In this document: positions 33,257 to 33,814 of the stretch, piece by piece
How positions within the stretch are numbered: position 1 is the stretch's first letter
Layout of the letters: each line of letters opens with the position of its first letter
Source of the DNA: Candidatus Fibrimonadaceae bacterium
GTDB lineage: Bacteria > Fibrobacterota > Fibrobacteria > Fibrobacterales > Fibrobacteraceae
Assembly (NCBI GenBank): GCA_031286305.1
Contig: JAITUM010000093.1
Location: 1-33,814, forward strand
DNA: 33,814 nucleotides
Direction: 5' to 3'
The notes under the pieces: model-generated
The model's input: only the letters and a program-made list of their open reading frames with translations
Database searches by the model: none
Told to the model about the DNA's origin: nothing
Translations under genes and position numbers: made by a program

Positions 33257-33555
33257 TAAATCAAACGGTCTGCAAGCTGCCCGCTAAATTCCGGTGTGTT
33301 ATAGAAACCGCTCGAAATGCGCTCTTTGGCAAGAGAAATTTTCTCTTCTCTTACTTCTGGCAGGGCATTTGCTCTTGACATAACCAAAGCTTCTGCTGGG
33401 CTTTTGCCGGCATTTGCAGATATGGAAACCTGAACAGCGGAAGTTTTACCCATTTCCGCCTTTCCGCCTTCCTTTTTCGCCTGCACATCACCAGCGGAGG
33501 CTCTTTTAGCCCACTCAGCCGCACCGCTTTGAATATTAATATCAGAAATCTGCAT
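33256..33555 (-). CDS. FlgM-like (anti-sigma-28 factor-like) small protein, 99 aa
   Basis: C-terminal 'ALPEVREEKISLAKERISSGFYNTPEFSGQLADRLI' resembles the FlgM C-terminal pattern VRxEKVxxLKxxIxxGxYxxdxxxiAdxLI. Confidence 0.5.
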   Translation of the reverse strand: MQISDINIQSGAAEWAKRASAGDVQAKKEGGKAEMGKTSAVQVSISANAGKSPAEALVMSRANALPEVREEKISLAKERISSGFYNTPEFSGQLADRLI

Positions 33556-33583
33556 ATCTTTACCTCTAACACTATTATCGGCT

Positions 33584-33649
33584 AATATAGAAAAAAACTT
33601 TAGTAATTAATGATTAACTCAGATTTCATGGCTTTGGGAGTAGGGAGTA
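33584..33649 (-). promoter_or_regulatory. Promoter-like module upstream of the FlgM-like gene: heptads (33636-33649) + TGAGTTAATCATTAATTACT (33602-33621) + TTTTCTATATT (33584-33594)
   Basis: Reverse complement: CCTACTCCCTACTCCCAAAGCCATGAAATCTGAGTTAATCATTAATTACTAAAGTTTTTTTCTATATT. Confidence 0.55.
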
Positions 33650-33725
33650 GGTATGCTCATAAAAAAGTGTGCGATGCAAAGGGTATGCTTCGTTACTTTA
33701 ATTCAAGATATTTATGGTTGGCAAC

Positions 33726-33767
33726 CCGATTTCTGGACTCTTTTCAAGAAAGAGTCCAAAGAATCGG
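33726..33767. other. Long hairpin: CCGATT-tct-GGACTCTTT-tcaag-AAAGAGTCC-aaag-AATCGG
   Basis: 9-bp perfect inner stem with 5-nt loop plus 6-bp outer stem; no U-tract following. Confidence 0.7.
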
Positions 33768-33814
33768 TGCGTAAATTAACGGTAGTAGTTGCTTACTAAT
33801 TGCATTCGCCAGCC

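Noticed and set aside
1-33814. tRNA, rRNA or classical IS element
   Set aside because: No cloverleaf, rRNA-like conserved segments or transposase with paired IS ends was recognised by eye; a tRNAscan-SE/Infernal run would be needed for certainty.

Overview
This 33.8 kb window is protein-dense and bacterial. The C-terminal sorting tails ('...NLRGQPLGVQKPTVPGVYIEYRPGVAKRIVVR'), the GLUG/LamG/Big-type secreted proteins and the AT-rich intergenic style suggest a Fibrobacterota-like or related FCB-group organism; this is inference, not checked. It encodes a partial Rpn/PD-(D/E)XK family gene that runs off the left edge and is missing from the ORF track, a 3551-aa secreted multidomain giant protein, a convergent multidomain GH5-type endoglucanase of higher GC, and a housekeeping block: yajC, def, yebC, orphan nuoK, UbiA-family, HATPase regulator, rfbD, TnaA/TPL-like lyase, CitE-like/DsbD-like/AI-2E operon, XRE regulator, rluD-like, OmpA-like protein, folP, lspA, PPTase, DUF3108-like and FlgM-like. 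The most unusual signals are noncoding. (1) Heptanucleotide tandem arrays recur, and three of them form one composite module: heptads, then CCCAA(A), then TTAATCATTA, then a TTTWCTATATT -10-like box, upstream of the giant gene, the GH5 gene and the FlgM-like gene. (2) A TTTWCTATATT-like box lies 6-10 nt upstream of the ATG of many genes, a pattern expected of leaderless transcripts. (3) A 28-bp near-perfect palindrome sits between two divergent ATGs and reads as two back-to-back copies of that box. (4) Short hairpins are strung together, two of them with a compensatory base-pair change. (5) A MITE-like element with heptad inverted ends supplies the N-terminal reading frame of the UbiA-family gene; its core recurs as a 47-bp tandem repeat elsewhere. 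(6) A (AGAGC)14 pentanucleotide tract lies in the leader of the giant surface-protein gene and is a candidate phase-variable locus. No rRNA, tRNA or CRISPR array was recognised.
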